In this document: positions 46,328-56,029 of the stretch, one piece after another | How the letters are laid out: each line of letters begins with the position of its first letter | How positions within the stretch are numbered: position 1 is the first letter of the stretch | Assembly: GCA_958510875.1 (NCBI GenBank) | Contig: OY294068.1 | Coordinates: 79,045,978 to 79,109,977 of the forward strand | Source: Endomychus coccineus | Taxonomy: Eukaryota > Arthropoda > Insecta > Coleoptera > Endomychidae | Length of the DNA stretch: 64,000 nucleotides | Direction: 5' to 3' | Program-made: the position numbers and the translations under genes | The notes under the pieces: generated by a model | What the model was told of the DNA's origin: nothing | Seen by the model: only the letters and a program-made list of their open reading frames with translations | Database searches by the model: none

Positions 46328-47071
46328 TTATTGTTGGAAGCCATAATCCCTAGCGGTCTTTTTCAACTCCAACCGTATAATAATTTCTTCTCCACGAAAA
46401 TTTACCTGTTTCCAATTCTGATCTAAAATATTCAGTGTGATGTTATCGAAGGACGTCTTGCTGACGACCGGTAGATAAATAAGATTCTTCGGCTCTATAT
46501 CAATGGAAAACCCAGGTGGTACAAGAGGTGAGAACTCATATATCGTATGAGCTATCTTATTGTTATAATATGCTCCTGCGGTTAAGTTACACTCAACTCG
46601 TATTGTTTGAACTTTGATTATGTTTATAGGTTGATCAGATACGTGTAGTTCGCGAGATGTCAATTTCTTTTTGCTGAATCCCAACAGTTCGCTTATACTA
46701 TCTTTAGGAATAAAATTCACTTCAAAATCACTCTTCAGCTCTGTGTGTAGAGTGTTGTTGTTAGATTTTATTGATAATTTCCGGTCACGTTCTTCTTGCT
46801 TCACTCCTATCCCACAAACTGCACTTTGTATGAAATCCTCGATGTCTGTCAACTCGTAGGACCCCGTAGGTATAGTTACTACTTCTTCCTCACCCTTCAC
46901 ATTTTTATAATAAAATTTATTAAAACCTTCTTCAATGTTCGGAATGCTATTGTACGTATGCAAGCCAACAAGTGCGATAGAATAATATGAATAAGGATCT
47001 AGTTCTATAGGTGGGTGGAAATCTACAGATAAGCGGGAGCTCTTACCCGTGATAGTGAACGTCTGAGACAT
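46328..47071 (-). CDS. Polinton minor capsid (penton-like) protein
   Basis: 247 residues from ATG 47071 (MSQTFTITGKSSRLSVDFHP); an upstream start at 47095 would add eight residues. Rich in beta strands, with the block IPTGSYELTDIEDFIQSA followed by FIPKDSISELLGFSKKKL and LIYLPVVSKTSFDNITLNIL. These are the landmarks of the penton-type single jelly-roll protein found beside the major capsid gene in Polintons. Intact frame. Assembles capsid vertices in related viruses; the role here is inferred. Confidence 0.8.
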   Translation of the reverse strand: MSQTFTITGKSSRLSVDFHPPIELDPYSYYSIALVGLHTYNSIPNIEEGFNKFYYKNVKGEEEVVTIPTGSYELTDIEDFIQSAVCGIGVKQEERDRKLSIKSNNNTLHTELKSDFEVNFIPKDSISELLGFSKKKLTSRELHVSDQPINIIKVQTIRVECNLTAGAYYNNKIAHTIYEFSPLVPPGFSIDIEPKNLIYLPVVSKTSFDNITLNILDQNWKQVNFRGEEIIIRLELKKTARDYGFQQ

Positions 47072-47122
47072 GATTGATGCAAACTTTACCAACAATCTGT
47101 TTATATACCAATAAATGCAGGG

Positions 47123-47553
47123 TTAGTCGAGCACAACTGAAGAGTTAGAGAGTAAATCTAAACATAACTGACCACAATTATAAGTGTTATATTGTTGAAA
47201 ATTATCGTGATTGAATAATATCTTACACTTTTTGAAATAATCCACTAGTTCGCGAGGGGGGCGTAAATTGCCAAAACTATCATAATATAAAACTGTATCA
47301 CCGACTTTATTAAACCCAACCCAGTGAGTGTCTCCATTGTCCGAGCTATCTAAATTAACTATTCCACGCTCGTTTTTTCATGGTCCGTTGGATGGCAGTT
47401 CATCACGCATAAATACTCCTCTAAAATGGGGAATTTTCAGAGCTTTTGCTAGTTTTCGTAGATCGAGATCGGTCAGAGGTCTTCTGGGTAGGATTACTGA
47501 CAGTTTTTTGGATGTTTATTTAAATATAGACCAAGACCTTTGCGATACTTTTT
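47123..47553 (-). pseudogene. Adenain-like cysteine protease, broken by stop and frameshift
   Basis: Read on the minus strand from about 47514 to TAA 47123-47125. The triad is visible: His in DTHWVGFNKVG, Asp in VLYYDSFGNLRPP, Cys in QQYNTYNCGQLCLDLL. The N-terminal part is LTDLDLRKLAKALKIPHFRG then FMRDELPSNGP. A TGA at 47378-47380 follows directly. Between this and the PLA2 gene is KKYRKGLGLYLNKHPKN in another frame, which repeats the GLY-type ending of the PLA2 protein. The enzyme matures capsid proteins in adenovirus and Polintons. Not open as it stands. Confidence 0.8.
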
Positions 47554-48276
47554 CTAATATAGACCAGATCCTTGTTTTCCCAAAGCTATAGCTTCCATTG
47601 TTTTATTATGTCTTTCCGTTTCCTCCAAGGTTTTCCGAGCTGCTTTGCTGTCGTTGACGGCCTTAGCGATGCCTGCACCACCTCCCGCTAATGCTCCAGC
47701 AGCTGATAAGCCGGCAAACAGAGGTATTAAAAATGGTAGAAAGCCTCCAGTCTTTGGAATAGGAATTACTCTTGGTAACCGAACATTTTTCCGACCACCT
47801 GCTTTTTTGAATTGTTTTCGTGCAACTTTCAACGCTGTTTGGGATGTTTTCTTCAGATTGGATGAGTCAAACTTATTCTTCATAACTTTTCTCACCCCAT
47901 CGGCAATTGCACTTCCGAACCCAACCTTCTTTCTCATACCCATCCCCAATTTCCTCTTTGCCTTCATAATTTTATTTACACCGAAAGCGGCAATCCTTTC
48001 TCCAAATTTTGTGTCTTTAGATTTGACACGTTGCCAAGCAGCGTTCTCTAATATTTTATCCGCCTCGTGACGTCCTTCCAAACTAGCGTTTCGCAGATAT
48101 GAAATATCGTGTTGGCGGCAAGCTTTATCGAGTGGATTGATACCTGAATCTCCTCTTCTCAACCGTTCTTCTAATTTTGTACCGGGACCACAGAATTGAT
48201 AACCAGGAATATGAAGTTCAAACGGGAGCTTGTTTATAAGCGTATTGAGAACACCTCCTCCTACGTACTCTTCCAT
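47554..48276 (-). CDS. Parvovirus-type phospholipase A2 virion protein
   Basis: 240 residues. The calcium loop GYQFCGPGT and catalytic HD of LDKACRQHDISY are those of the PLA2 domain at the N-terminus of parvovirus VP1. Then follow a basic middle (KRKLGMGMRKKVGFG), a hydrophobic membrane-active segment (FLPFLIPLFAGLSAAGALAG) and the tail GKQGSGLY. In parvoviruses the domain opens endosomal membranes during entry; in Polintons it is assumed to be a minor virion protein. Directly upstream of the protease, perhaps fused to it in intact relatives. Frame intact. Confidence 0.85.
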   Translation of the reverse strand: MEEYVGGGVLNTLINKLPFELHIPGYQFCGPGTKLEERLRRGDSGINPLDKACRQHDISYLRNASLEGRHEADKILENAAWQRVKSKDTKFGERIAAFGVNKIMKAKRKLGMGMRKKVGFGSAIADGVRKVMKNKFDSSNLKKTSQTALKVARKQFKKAGGRKNVRLPRVIPIPKTGGFLPFLIPLFAGLSAAGALAGGGAGIAKAVNDSKAARKTLEETERHNKTMEAIALGKQGSGLY

Positions 48277-48555
48277 ACAGACTGATGAGAATTCAAGATT
48301 GCACCGTTATTTAACGAGGGGAGGGAGAAAGACCAAAGATCTCAAAATAATATTTTTTATTAATTTCAAAATTTTCTCAATACAAAAGACTTAAGTATAA
48401 TCTTAACAATATATGTTTCAAATATAATAATCTTCACTCTTGATTCACCCTCATATTCACGGAATTTTGTTCTATTATAATAACCATACCCTCGAGTCAA
48501 TAATATTCCAGCTATTTGTTTGTTCCTAATAATCTCCAAATGGTTAATGATGGGT
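48277..48555. other. Spacer, no gene seen
   Basis: Between the PLA2 gene start and the integrase stop. No frame above noise; probably the PLA2 promoter. Confidence 0.4.
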
Positions 48556-49479
48556 TCATTGAACGAGATCCGAATTATTGATCCAACTGTTGTGATTATT
48601 ATCTAGACCCAACCATTTCACATACTGTTGACCCCTCCTCTTTCGTAATATTTTTTCGACTAAATACACATCGGGTTGTTTTGTTTTCTGTAATTCTTCC
48701 TCATAGAAACAGCCGCTGATTGGTGCGTTGGTCATATCTTCTAGTAGATATGTGACCGGGTTGGTAATTTTCACTTTGATGATTTTAAATAATTCCGTAC
48801 TCCAATTGGGCGTAAATCCCTTCTCAAAAATATGTTTAGCCTCACTTATTCGTACCACATCTGCAACGTTGTATTTGTGAGGCAGAGCTAACTTGATGTG
48901 TGAGTAGGATCGCTTCAATATTTCGCTCTCAATCTGTTTCGTCACTTTTATTGGAGCCATATTTATAGTACTATGTTTACGTTTATTATATTTTTCTGTG
49001 GTTTCTTCAAGTATATCAAGCCATTTGTATTTCCCGTTAAGACTGAAATGTTTGTAGAGCGATTCCTTTAACGTTCGAATGACACGTTCAGCAATGGCTG
49101 CTTTTTTCACACTATACGTATTATAATGATTGATATTATGTTTCTTCATTAGATCGTTAAAGTATTTATTGAAGAATTCTTTTCCCTGATCGCTTTGCAG
49201 ATTCCTAGGCTTACGATGTCCTTCTAGCAATATAGAACTGACCGCTTTCCGAACCTCTTCGGCTGATTTCGTTTCCAGCGGGCGTGTCCATAGAAATTTC
49301 GAGAAACAATCGATCATAATCAAAATGTATTTGAATCCTCTATTTTCACGAGCGTAATTACCCATTTCAGCCAGATCCATTTGCCACAAATCATACAAAC
49401 CTTTTATGATTGTTCTGCGTCGTTTGAAATTCTTCCTACTCGGCTCATGAAGCTCATGCACAACTTGTTCTCTACTCAT
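48556..49479 (-). CDS. Polinton retroviral-type integrase with chromodomain
   Basis: 307 residues, intact. DDE core: Asp in YDLWQMDLAEMG, Asp in NLQSDQGKEF, Glu in AAIAERVIRTLKESL. A beta-rich DNA-binding part follows (NVADVVRISEAKHIFEKG). The C-terminus is a chromodomain (YLVEKILRKRRGQQYVKWLG then SWINNSDLV), which in Polintons and gypsy elements can direct insertion to histone-marked chromatin. It catalyses insertion of the linear element with a 6-bp target duplication, in accord with the GATACT flanks. The start at 49479 lacks a visible N-terminal HHCC finger. Confidence 0.93.
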   Translation of the reverse strand: MSREQVVHELHEPSRKNFKRRRTIIKGLYDLWQMDLAEMGNYARENRGFKYILIMIDCFSKFLWTRPLETKSAEEVRKAVSSILLEGHRKPRNLQSDQGKEFFNKYFNDLMKKHNINHYNTYSVKKAAIAERVIRTLKESLYKHFSLNGKYKWLDILEETTEKYNKRKHSTINMAPIKVTKQIESEILKRSYSHIKLALPHKYNVADVVRISEAKHIFEKGFTPNWSTELFKIIKVKITNPVTYLLEDMTNAPISGCFYEEELQKTKQPDVYLVEKILRKRRGQQYVKWLGLDNNHNSWINNSDLVQ

Positions 49480-49496
49480 CTTATCAATGTGGAAAT

Positions 49497-50153
49497 CTAG
49501 TGTAGAATTAATTTTTTGGGTATATTCACAGGATTTGGAGATATACGTTTCACAGAGCCCTGCTTTGTTGTTGTGGATGATGATGAGGGTCTCTTCTTAG
49601 AAGGTTCCACAGATGTCATCCGTCGTTCTAACGCCTCCAATTTACTAGTAATGTCATTTAGACGCATGTTCACACTGTTAAATGTGTTATTGATCTCTTT
49701 CAATTCATTTCTGTTTTCCCTCACACTATCACTGATTGTTTTATACTCTGATTTTATATAGATCCCCATTCCATTATATTTATTCTGAATGTCCATCAGA
49801 TGTTTATCAATGTTGAGAATAACCTTCTCCTTCGTTAAGTTATGTTCATCCAGATCCTTGTTGATATCTTTGATCAAATTATCAACCCTAACAATGAAGG
49901 TATCTTTAAGACTGGTTTCCGTTTTCAGATTCAGTTTGTGTGTTAATTTATCAACATATACTTTATTTGCAACATCTCCATCATCATTCGGTGATTTTAC
50001 GTTGCACAATCTACGATTTTCCATATCATAACTTCCATCGCTCGTTAGGAATAATCCTTGTCCGTGAACTTGTTTGAAATTATTATTAAATACATTTGTA
50101 TCATATATCCACATGGAAGAGGAGGCTCTGCCAAACTTATCCATTGAAACCAT
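49497..50153 (-). CDS. Fibre-like coiled-coil protein of the Polinton
   Basis: 218 residues. The N-terminal part contains DMENRRLCNVKSPNDDGDVA and NKVYVDKL, the motif of collar/fibre proteins in which strands precede a trimer coil. A long coiled coil follows (ENRNELKEINNTFNSVNMRL) and a Ser/Thr/Lys-rich tail (KKRPSSSSTTTKQGSVKR). Its start overlaps the stop of the DUF8207 gene by 17 bases. The role as a virion fibre is inferred from the motif. Frame intact. Confidence 0.65.
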   Translation of the reverse strand: MVSMDKFGRASSSMWIYDTNVFNNNFKQVHGQGLFLTSDGSYDMENRRLCNVKSPNDDGDVANKVYVDKLTHKLNLKTETSLKDTFIVRVDNLIKDINKDLDEHNLTKEKVILNIDKHLMDIQNKYNGMGIYIKSEYKTISDSVRENRNELKEINNTFNSVNMRLNDITSKLEALERRMTSVEPSKKRPSSSSTTTKQGSVKRISPNPVNIPKKLILH

Positions 50154-51201
50154 CTTTATAACTGTGATGAATTTGTCTTACACCTGGTTTTTGTTCAATT
50201 ACCCCTGCCTCTATCAATTCTTCTATTATAGAGATTATCTCGTTTTGATGATTATGGTTACCTGCATGTGAGGATGCAACAAGAAGTCTCAGTCTATCCA
50301 CAATTTCGTTAACGTCATCCCAATAAACATATTCGATAGGTTTCTCGTTATATTCAAGCATATCATTTTTGATACATGCACTTCCAGTGTATGTTTTGGC
50401 TCTGGGTCTTTTCATGGAATTATTCAAAGGTTTCAGTACATTTTTGTATTTTACAATGTTTCTTATTCGATCAGCTGGATCGTTATTACGTCTATGGGCA
50501 CTAGTCATTTCCATCATTTGACTGTAATTTTTCCCATCTTCCACAGTGTAAGTATCAGGTAGAACATCTCTGTAAAATATCAAATTATACAGTCCTGTGG
50601 TACCCTTGAACGGAGTACCCTTGATAATTATATTACTCTCACTATCAATCTCTATAGGTTGATTACCCATGAACCATTTGTCTAAAGTTGAATTATATTG
50701 CAAACCCATTTTATCATCATATCTCTTAACATCATCATCCAATAGGAATCCTTCCAAGTAATAACGTGCTAATGTGGGGTATTGTTGCAGAAACTCCTCT
50801 GTAGCCTCTGCATTATCTTTCTTATGTTTTCTGAATTCTTCACGAATCTGATCGATAGTAGGTTCGAGGGTAAACACATCCTCCTCAGTATTTTGGGGGT
50901 TATATACGAACTCTTCCCCTTCAGTTACAATATTTGGGATTGGTATGTTCTCCATTTGTGTTGCTGTAGAAACAATACTTTTAGGTTTAACCAACGAATT
51001 TTGTTTGATTATTTCAGCATTTTTCGCAATTTCCTCCAGAGGTTTAGATACATTCCTGAACATATTATCTAGAATCTCATCATTTTCAGCTTCACCCAAT
51101 TTCACAGCCATATATTTTTTCCTCACAACGTTTGCTAACTCCCAAATTTTTTTCTTCAATTGTTGTTTTTCTTTAAGCATGTTACTCACACCCACGTCCA
51201 T
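50137..51201 (-). CDS. DUF8207-type Polinton protein
   Basis: 354 residues, intact. The N-terminal half is coiled (KEKQQLKKKIWELANVVRKK). The core has LQYNSTLDKWFMGNQPIEID, SNIIIKGTPFKGTTGLYNLI and a later ND-x-KYKNVLKPL segment, matching the DUF8207 family common in arthropod Polintons and of unknown function. Between the ATPase and fibre-like genes with short spacers. Confidence 0.75.
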   Translation of the reverse strand: MDVGVSNMLKEKQQLKKKIWELANVVRKKYMAVKLGEAENDEILDNMFRNVSKPLEEIAKNAEIIKQNSLVKPKSIVSTATQMENIPIPNIVTEGEEFVYNPQNTEEDVFTLEPTIDQIREEFRKHKKDNAEATEEFLQQYPTLARYYLEGFLLDDDVKRYDDKMGLQYNSTLDKWFMGNQPIEIDSESNIIIKGTPFKGTTGLYNLIFYRDVLPDTYTVEDGKNYSQMMEMTSAHRRNNDPADRIRNIVKYKNVLKPLNNSMKRPRAKTYTGSACIKNDMLEYNEKPIEYVYWDDVNEIVDRLRLLVASSHAGNHNHQNEIISIIEELIEAGVIEQKPGVRQIHHSYKDGFNG

Positions 51202-51243
51202 GCTGAGCGGTTTGTCTATTTCAAATGAAAGTATATATACATG

Positions 51244-51969
51244 TTAGATGTATATATAACTATCAAAACCTTTGCGATAACGTCCTTTGTTCATATCACA
51301 GTCTTTGTTTATCATAAGGAATCCATATTTATCTTTCCAACATACGCTACATATCTCTTTGAATTTCTCGAGTGACATGTCGGTACTTACATGATCGGTG
51401 AATATATGTTTCAAATTGAGTTCATCCTGTTTGAAAATAATCAAGCAATTGACATTGTCGCGCATTCCATGTTTTGGACATTTAGCAAAAGACTGACAAA
51501 GATAGAAACTATCAATTGAGTTGTGTCTCCCTCTTGAAAAATAAGCACGAATTTTCTCCTGTTTCTCAAACATCACGTCATCGAATATCATTATCGAATT
51601 AGGCCTCGCTTCTGTGGGGTCTATGACCTCATCACTTTCGGTACAAGGAAAATATCCAAGCCCCTCAATTTTCTTCAATGTCTCCTTTAGTAACTGGTAT
51701 TTTGGTTGGTGTAAAGACTTTGAATATATGTACACGTTTTCAAATTTCAGGCCGTTAGCATCTAACAATAGAGATAACATCACATTTGTTTTCCCACAAT
51801 TACTTGGACCACAGATTATTGTTCGTAAAGTATTTGGCAGCAAAGAGCTGTGACGTTGTGATTGTTCAATATTTTCAATGCTTAGTTCTAAATTCATAAT
51901 ATTCAACGAGTCTTTGTGCTTGACAATCTTCATGTTGTCTAGAGGAGCATCGAAATCATACTGAAACAT
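51244..51969 (-). CDS. A32-like genome-packaging ATPase
   Basis: 241 residues, intact. Walker A is IICGPSNCGKTNV, Walker B NSIMIFDDV, with a sensor-like FYLCQSFAKCP and YFSRGRHNSIDS after it. This is the FtsK/HerA-type ATPase that pumps DNA into capsids in Polintons, virophages and adenovirus-like viruses. First gene of the minus-strand block, starting 0.4 kb from the right repeat. Confidence 0.93.
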   Translation of the reverse strand: MFQYDFDAPLDNMKIVKHKDSLNIMNLELSIENIEQSQRHSSLLPNTLRTIICGPSNCGKTNVMLSLLLDANGLKFENVYIYSKSLHQPKYQLLKETLKKIEGLGYFPCTESDEVIDPTEARPNSIMIFDDVMFEKQEKIRAYFSRGRHNSIDSFYLCQSFAKCPKHGMRDNVNCLIIFKQDELNLKHIFTDHVSTDMSLEKFKEICSVCWKDKYGFLMINKDCDMNKGRYRKGFDSYIYI

Positions 51970-52059
51970 ATGTTAATAAGCATTTGTTTATATACTAGTT
52001 GATGATGTTATATTGTGTATGTCCGATCACGCGGTTAGGTACTTCTACGCTTCTCTCAA

Positions 52060-52300
52060 AATCAGGTATCAAATACGTGTTAAATAGGTATGAATGATGG
52101 AGCACGTGCTAAACACGTGTCTGAGTATTGAAGCATGTCTCTGAATACATGTCTGAGTAGAGCATGTCTCTGAATGTTGAAGCACGTGCTTAACACGTGT
52201 CTGATTATTGAAACACGTGTCTGAACATGTGACTGAACACGTGTCTTAATGTTGAGGCACGTGTCGGAGTGTTGAATCACGAGATAAAATATGTGCATGA
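52060..52300. repeat. Imperfect short repeats with CACGTG/ACACGTGTCTGA words
   Basis: Around ten copies of ACACGTGTCTGA, ACATGTCTGAGT and AGCACGTGCT-like words between the ATPase gene and the right inverted repeat. CACGTG is a palindromic E-box core. Non-coding; not present at the left side. Confidence 0.7.
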
Positions 52301-52377
52301 ATGTACTACCTATTCACTTTTTACACCTTATGTATTCAACAGTCTTATAACTTCAATTTTACAGTGTGATGAATAAT

Positions 52378-54134
52378 GAGTAGATATCATTATTATTACT
52401 CGCATTCCATTCCTCATCTGACCATCATAGTTCGTGAACGATGATGACGTCATCATCGTTCGTGAACTATGGTCGCCGGATTGAATCAGTTACTGTCATC
52501 GGTTCGAAGCAGTGACGTCATCATCGTTCGTGAACTATGGTCGCCGGATTGAATCAGTTACTGTCATCGGTTCGAAGCAGTGACGTCTTCATCGTTCGTA
52601 AACTATGGTCGCCGGATTGAAACAGTTACTGTCATCGGTTCGAAGCAGTGACGTCATCATCGTTCGTAAACTATGATCGCAGGATCTTCAATTCAATAAA
52701 ATTAACATTCTGCATATCAAGACTTTTCATTTGATACCTATAAAGCTATGGTTGACATTCATAGATCCGTCATGACAGTTCGCGTGACAGATGCTTCATG
52801 GATCCACCACGTCACACCCTCCAAGACGCGACATGACACCTCGATGAAGACCTCCCATGACAGACACCATGACAACTCTTTCCACCACCATGATGCTCTA
52901 TGGTTTTGAGTTGGGTTAGCTCTATAACCTTCAGCTCTATGGTACGTGATAGCAACCATGACACCTTGTGACAGACACCGTCGAAGTGACAGACACCATA
53001 TCTCACCGCGTGACAGATCATGTGATTTCAAAACCGTGCGAGTCGTATGAGTCGGACGAGTCGAACTGGTGGCGACACCTCCACGAAGCAGTCTGTACCT
53101 TTATGCTGTGACGTCACACGTCTGCCCTGTGATAGCAGCCTGTCATCTTGGATTCGGACGAGCCGAACTAGTGGCGCCACCTACACGAAGCAGCCTGTAC
53201 CTTTAGCCCACCATGACAGCTGTCACGTGGTGGTGACACCTACACGAAGCAACCTGTACCTTTGGTCTGCCATGACAGCTGTCACGTGGTGGTGCCACCT
53301 CTACGGAGCAGCCTGTACCTTAGGGTCGCCATGACAGCTGTCACGTGGTGGTGACATCTTCACGAAGCAATCTGTACCTTAGGTCCGCCATGACAGCTGT
53401 CACTTGGTGGCGCCATCTCCACGAAGCAGTCTGTACCTTCGATGACAGCTGTCACGTGGTGGTGACATCTTCATGAAGCAGCCTGTACCTTTGGACCAAA
53501 CGTAGAGATTGTTTCCTAGAGGTGGCGGAGCCCCCTCCATGAAGCAGTCTGTACCTTGGGTCCGTCATGACAGCTGTCATGTAGTTGCGACATCTGCACG
53601 AAGCAATTTGTACCTTAGGTCTGCCATGACAGCTGGTCCTTATGGTCGCCATGACAGCTGGACCTTATGGTCGCCATGACAGCTGGACCTTATGGTCGCC
53701 ATGACAGCTGTACCTTATGGTCGCCATGACAGCTGGTCCTTATGGTCGCCATGACAGCTGGTCCTTATGGTCGCCATGACAGCTTGTCCTTAGGGCCGCC
53801 ATGACAGCTGGACCTTATGGTCGCCATGACAGCTGGACCTTATGGTCGCCATGACAGCTGTACCTTATGGCCGCCATGACAGCTGGTCCTTATGGTCGCC
53901 ATGACAGCAGTACCTTAGGTCAGCCATGACAGTTGGACCTTAAGGTCGCCATGACAGCTGTCACTTGGTGGCGCCACCTCTACGAAACAGTCTGTACCTT
54001 AGGTCCGCTTAATGCTCTATGGTTTTGACTTGGGGTTAGCTCTATAACCTTCAGCTCTATGGTATGCACATCGACAGCTAGACCGGAAGTGGAGACCGGA
54101 TATCCTGTTCCCGAAGTAGCCCAGTTCATCTACT
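52378..54134. repeat. Polinton right inverted terminal repeat, 1.76 kb
   Basis: Reverse-complement partner of 40603-42808. It carries the CATAGTTCGTGAACGATGAT units (52425-52680), the segment with TCATGGATCCACCACGTC, many ATGACAGCTGTCA palindromes, a 25-bp array at 53622-53950 and the unique outer end. Lacks the 238-bp insertion and the internal duplication of the left repeat. Confidence 0.93.
53622..53950. repeat. 25-bp tandem array of the right repeat, about 13 units
   Basis: Reverse complement of the left array, with the same order of variants (G-A-C-C-G-G in left orientation). The last two units are diverged (CAGCAG, CAGTTG). Confidence 0.88.
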
Positions 54135-54140
54135 GATACT

Positions 54141-55702
54141 AAATTGAAATGAATCAAATGTAAATACTCGGAACGTCTAAGGAACTGCAAAATTTATAAA
54201 TTCTTTACAATAATAGAATTCCACCGCAGATATAATGAAGTACTTTTTTCTTCGAACGATTTAAGTAGAATTTACATTACCTTTTCTCAGTGGTTAATGG
54301 ATTGAGGGATGTAGAAAAAATTTCCTCATTAAAATAAATTATAAAGAGAAATTAAAGTTCATAAATTATGTTGGATTTGCTGAAAAGAGAATTAAATTAC
54401 CATTAAAATATCGTATCACACAAATTATAATCCCATGTTAATTCAAGGGTTGATGGTCACCCCTGCGGGGGGTTAAAGTGACAGAGTTGAAAATTATGCA
54501 AAAAAGACTTCTTCTCCGAGATGAAAATCAAGAAGTTTTAAAATTTTTCATCGAGCAATAATTATTTGTTTTCATTGTTCCCTTATTTTCTCAGAAACGG
54601 CTGCACCAAAATTGTAAATTAGATTACCTTCAAAATAAGGTACCACTCGACCCCTATTCCTTCTTCAGATTTTGGGATTAAAGCTCACCCCCGCGAAGGG
54701 GTGAAAGTGACAAAGTTGATGATGATGGGAAAAATCTTTCTCCCTGGAAATAAAAATCGACGGGTTCGAGCGATTATTTTTTAAGCGAACGGTATATGAG
54801 ATATCGGCCGTGTTTCGTTTTGATTGGCCCACCCGGTAAATTATAACTCAGTATTGCACTAGTATGCCATTCTTCAATATAATTAAGTTAAATATCTCGG
54901 AATGGCACTTTTGTAGAACACCTTACTCTTGCATTATAACGACGATATAAGTAATTGAATATGTAATACAACGTTACAAGTGAGATATTGGAAACGCTTC
55001 CAACGGAACGAGTGTAGAGTTATTAAAACTAAGATTTGGTGTTCGCAAATGTATATTTAACAAAAACAAGGTAGGATAGTTTAAGGATTAAAATACTACC
55101 AAGAACTCAGTTATTTCTTGCATTACATGAGCTTAGAAGTTTATACACAATCGGACCGCCTTATGTGATTTGCGGAGTAAGCAACATTTACCAGTATTGG
55201 AGAAGAATAAATCAAAAGTTCTTTATTAGTGTTATGTCGCCCCAAATCGTACTTACCTTAGAAATCAATTTTTTCAGACTAGTACACGTATACGCCGATG
55301 TTTTAAAATTTTAATTATTCACCAACTTGTAGCTACTGCATACAAAAATTTCGCTTAATTCGATTTAACCTTTTTCTAGATAAGTTTAGATTTGAATCTT
55401 CATGAAGAATTACCCGACATATTTGACGCTTAATCCTTAATTACAGAACAGAAAAAGCGAGTAAAACAGTTGAAAAGACACGGTTTTGGTTTAGGAATTT
55501 TCTTTCATTTAATTTAATTTTATGAGACTAGATGTTGACATGAAATACGTGAAAAATTAATAAGACAGATGCTTACAACCTCTCATGTTTTCAGGAACTT
55601 AAACACTAGTTGAATAAAATCTTATAGCTTATTATTCGTCTTCAGGATAACAATCCAACGATCCGTCGAAACCATCGACCCGTTCGTCACCCATAATGTT
55701 TT
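54141..55702. other. No gene; contains a diverged direct repeat
   Basis: Two related blocks: GTCACCCCTGCGGGGGGTTA near 54456 and CTCACCCCCGCGAAGGGGTG near 54684, each followed by AAAGTGACA(G/A)AGTTGA. They look like units of a dispersed repeat with a period of about 227 bases. The rest is AT-rich without coding frames. Confidence 0.5.
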
Positions 55703-55968
55703 TGTTGTTATATTGGAACACGTATAGATTGTTTGATGCTGATTTATTATATTATAAAGTAGAAGCGATAGCAAAAGAACTGTAGGATTTATATATCAAA
55801 TATGTTATATGACAAGTGAAGTTAATGAAACAGAGCTAAAAGATTGACATTCATACAAAACACAGAGAACGGTGAACTAAACAACTTTCAACAAAAATAC
55901 CTATGACTGGTGTGTAACTTAACTAGCACACATGAACATTATATTGTTAATACTATATTATAGATTCA
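55703..55968 (-). repeat. Copia 3' LTR
   Basis: Pairs with 59297-59550 over nearly its full length, with small indels and scattered substitutions. Its inner edge lacks the last few bases expected and runs into the C-run. Confidence 0.85.
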
Positions 55969-56029
55969 CCCCCCCCCCCCAATTTAATGTTCCATTAATT
56001 GTTAGTCATTGACATAACGAACATCAATT

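Larger units (their letters stand above)
40603..54134 (-). mobile_element. Polinton/Maverick element, 13,532 bp, lacking DNA polymerase B
   Basis: Ends AGTAGATGAACTGGGC and its reverse complement, with a perfect 6-bp target duplication GATACT at 40597-40602 and 54135-54140, both diagnostic of Polintons. Long inverted repeats flank a gene block that is almost entirely on the minus strand: packaging ATPase, DUF8207 protein, fibre-like protein, chromodomain integrase, PLA2 protein, adenain-like protease, minor capsid, major capsid, then MSV199 protein and two unknowns. The usual protein-primed PolB gene of about 1000 codons is absent. Most frames are intact; the major capsid and protease frames are broken. 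Confidence 0.96.

Noticed and set aside
55969..55980. C-run as an assembly gap marker
   Set aside because: It lies exactly at the polypurine-tract position of the minus-strand copia element, so a biological explanation is adequate.
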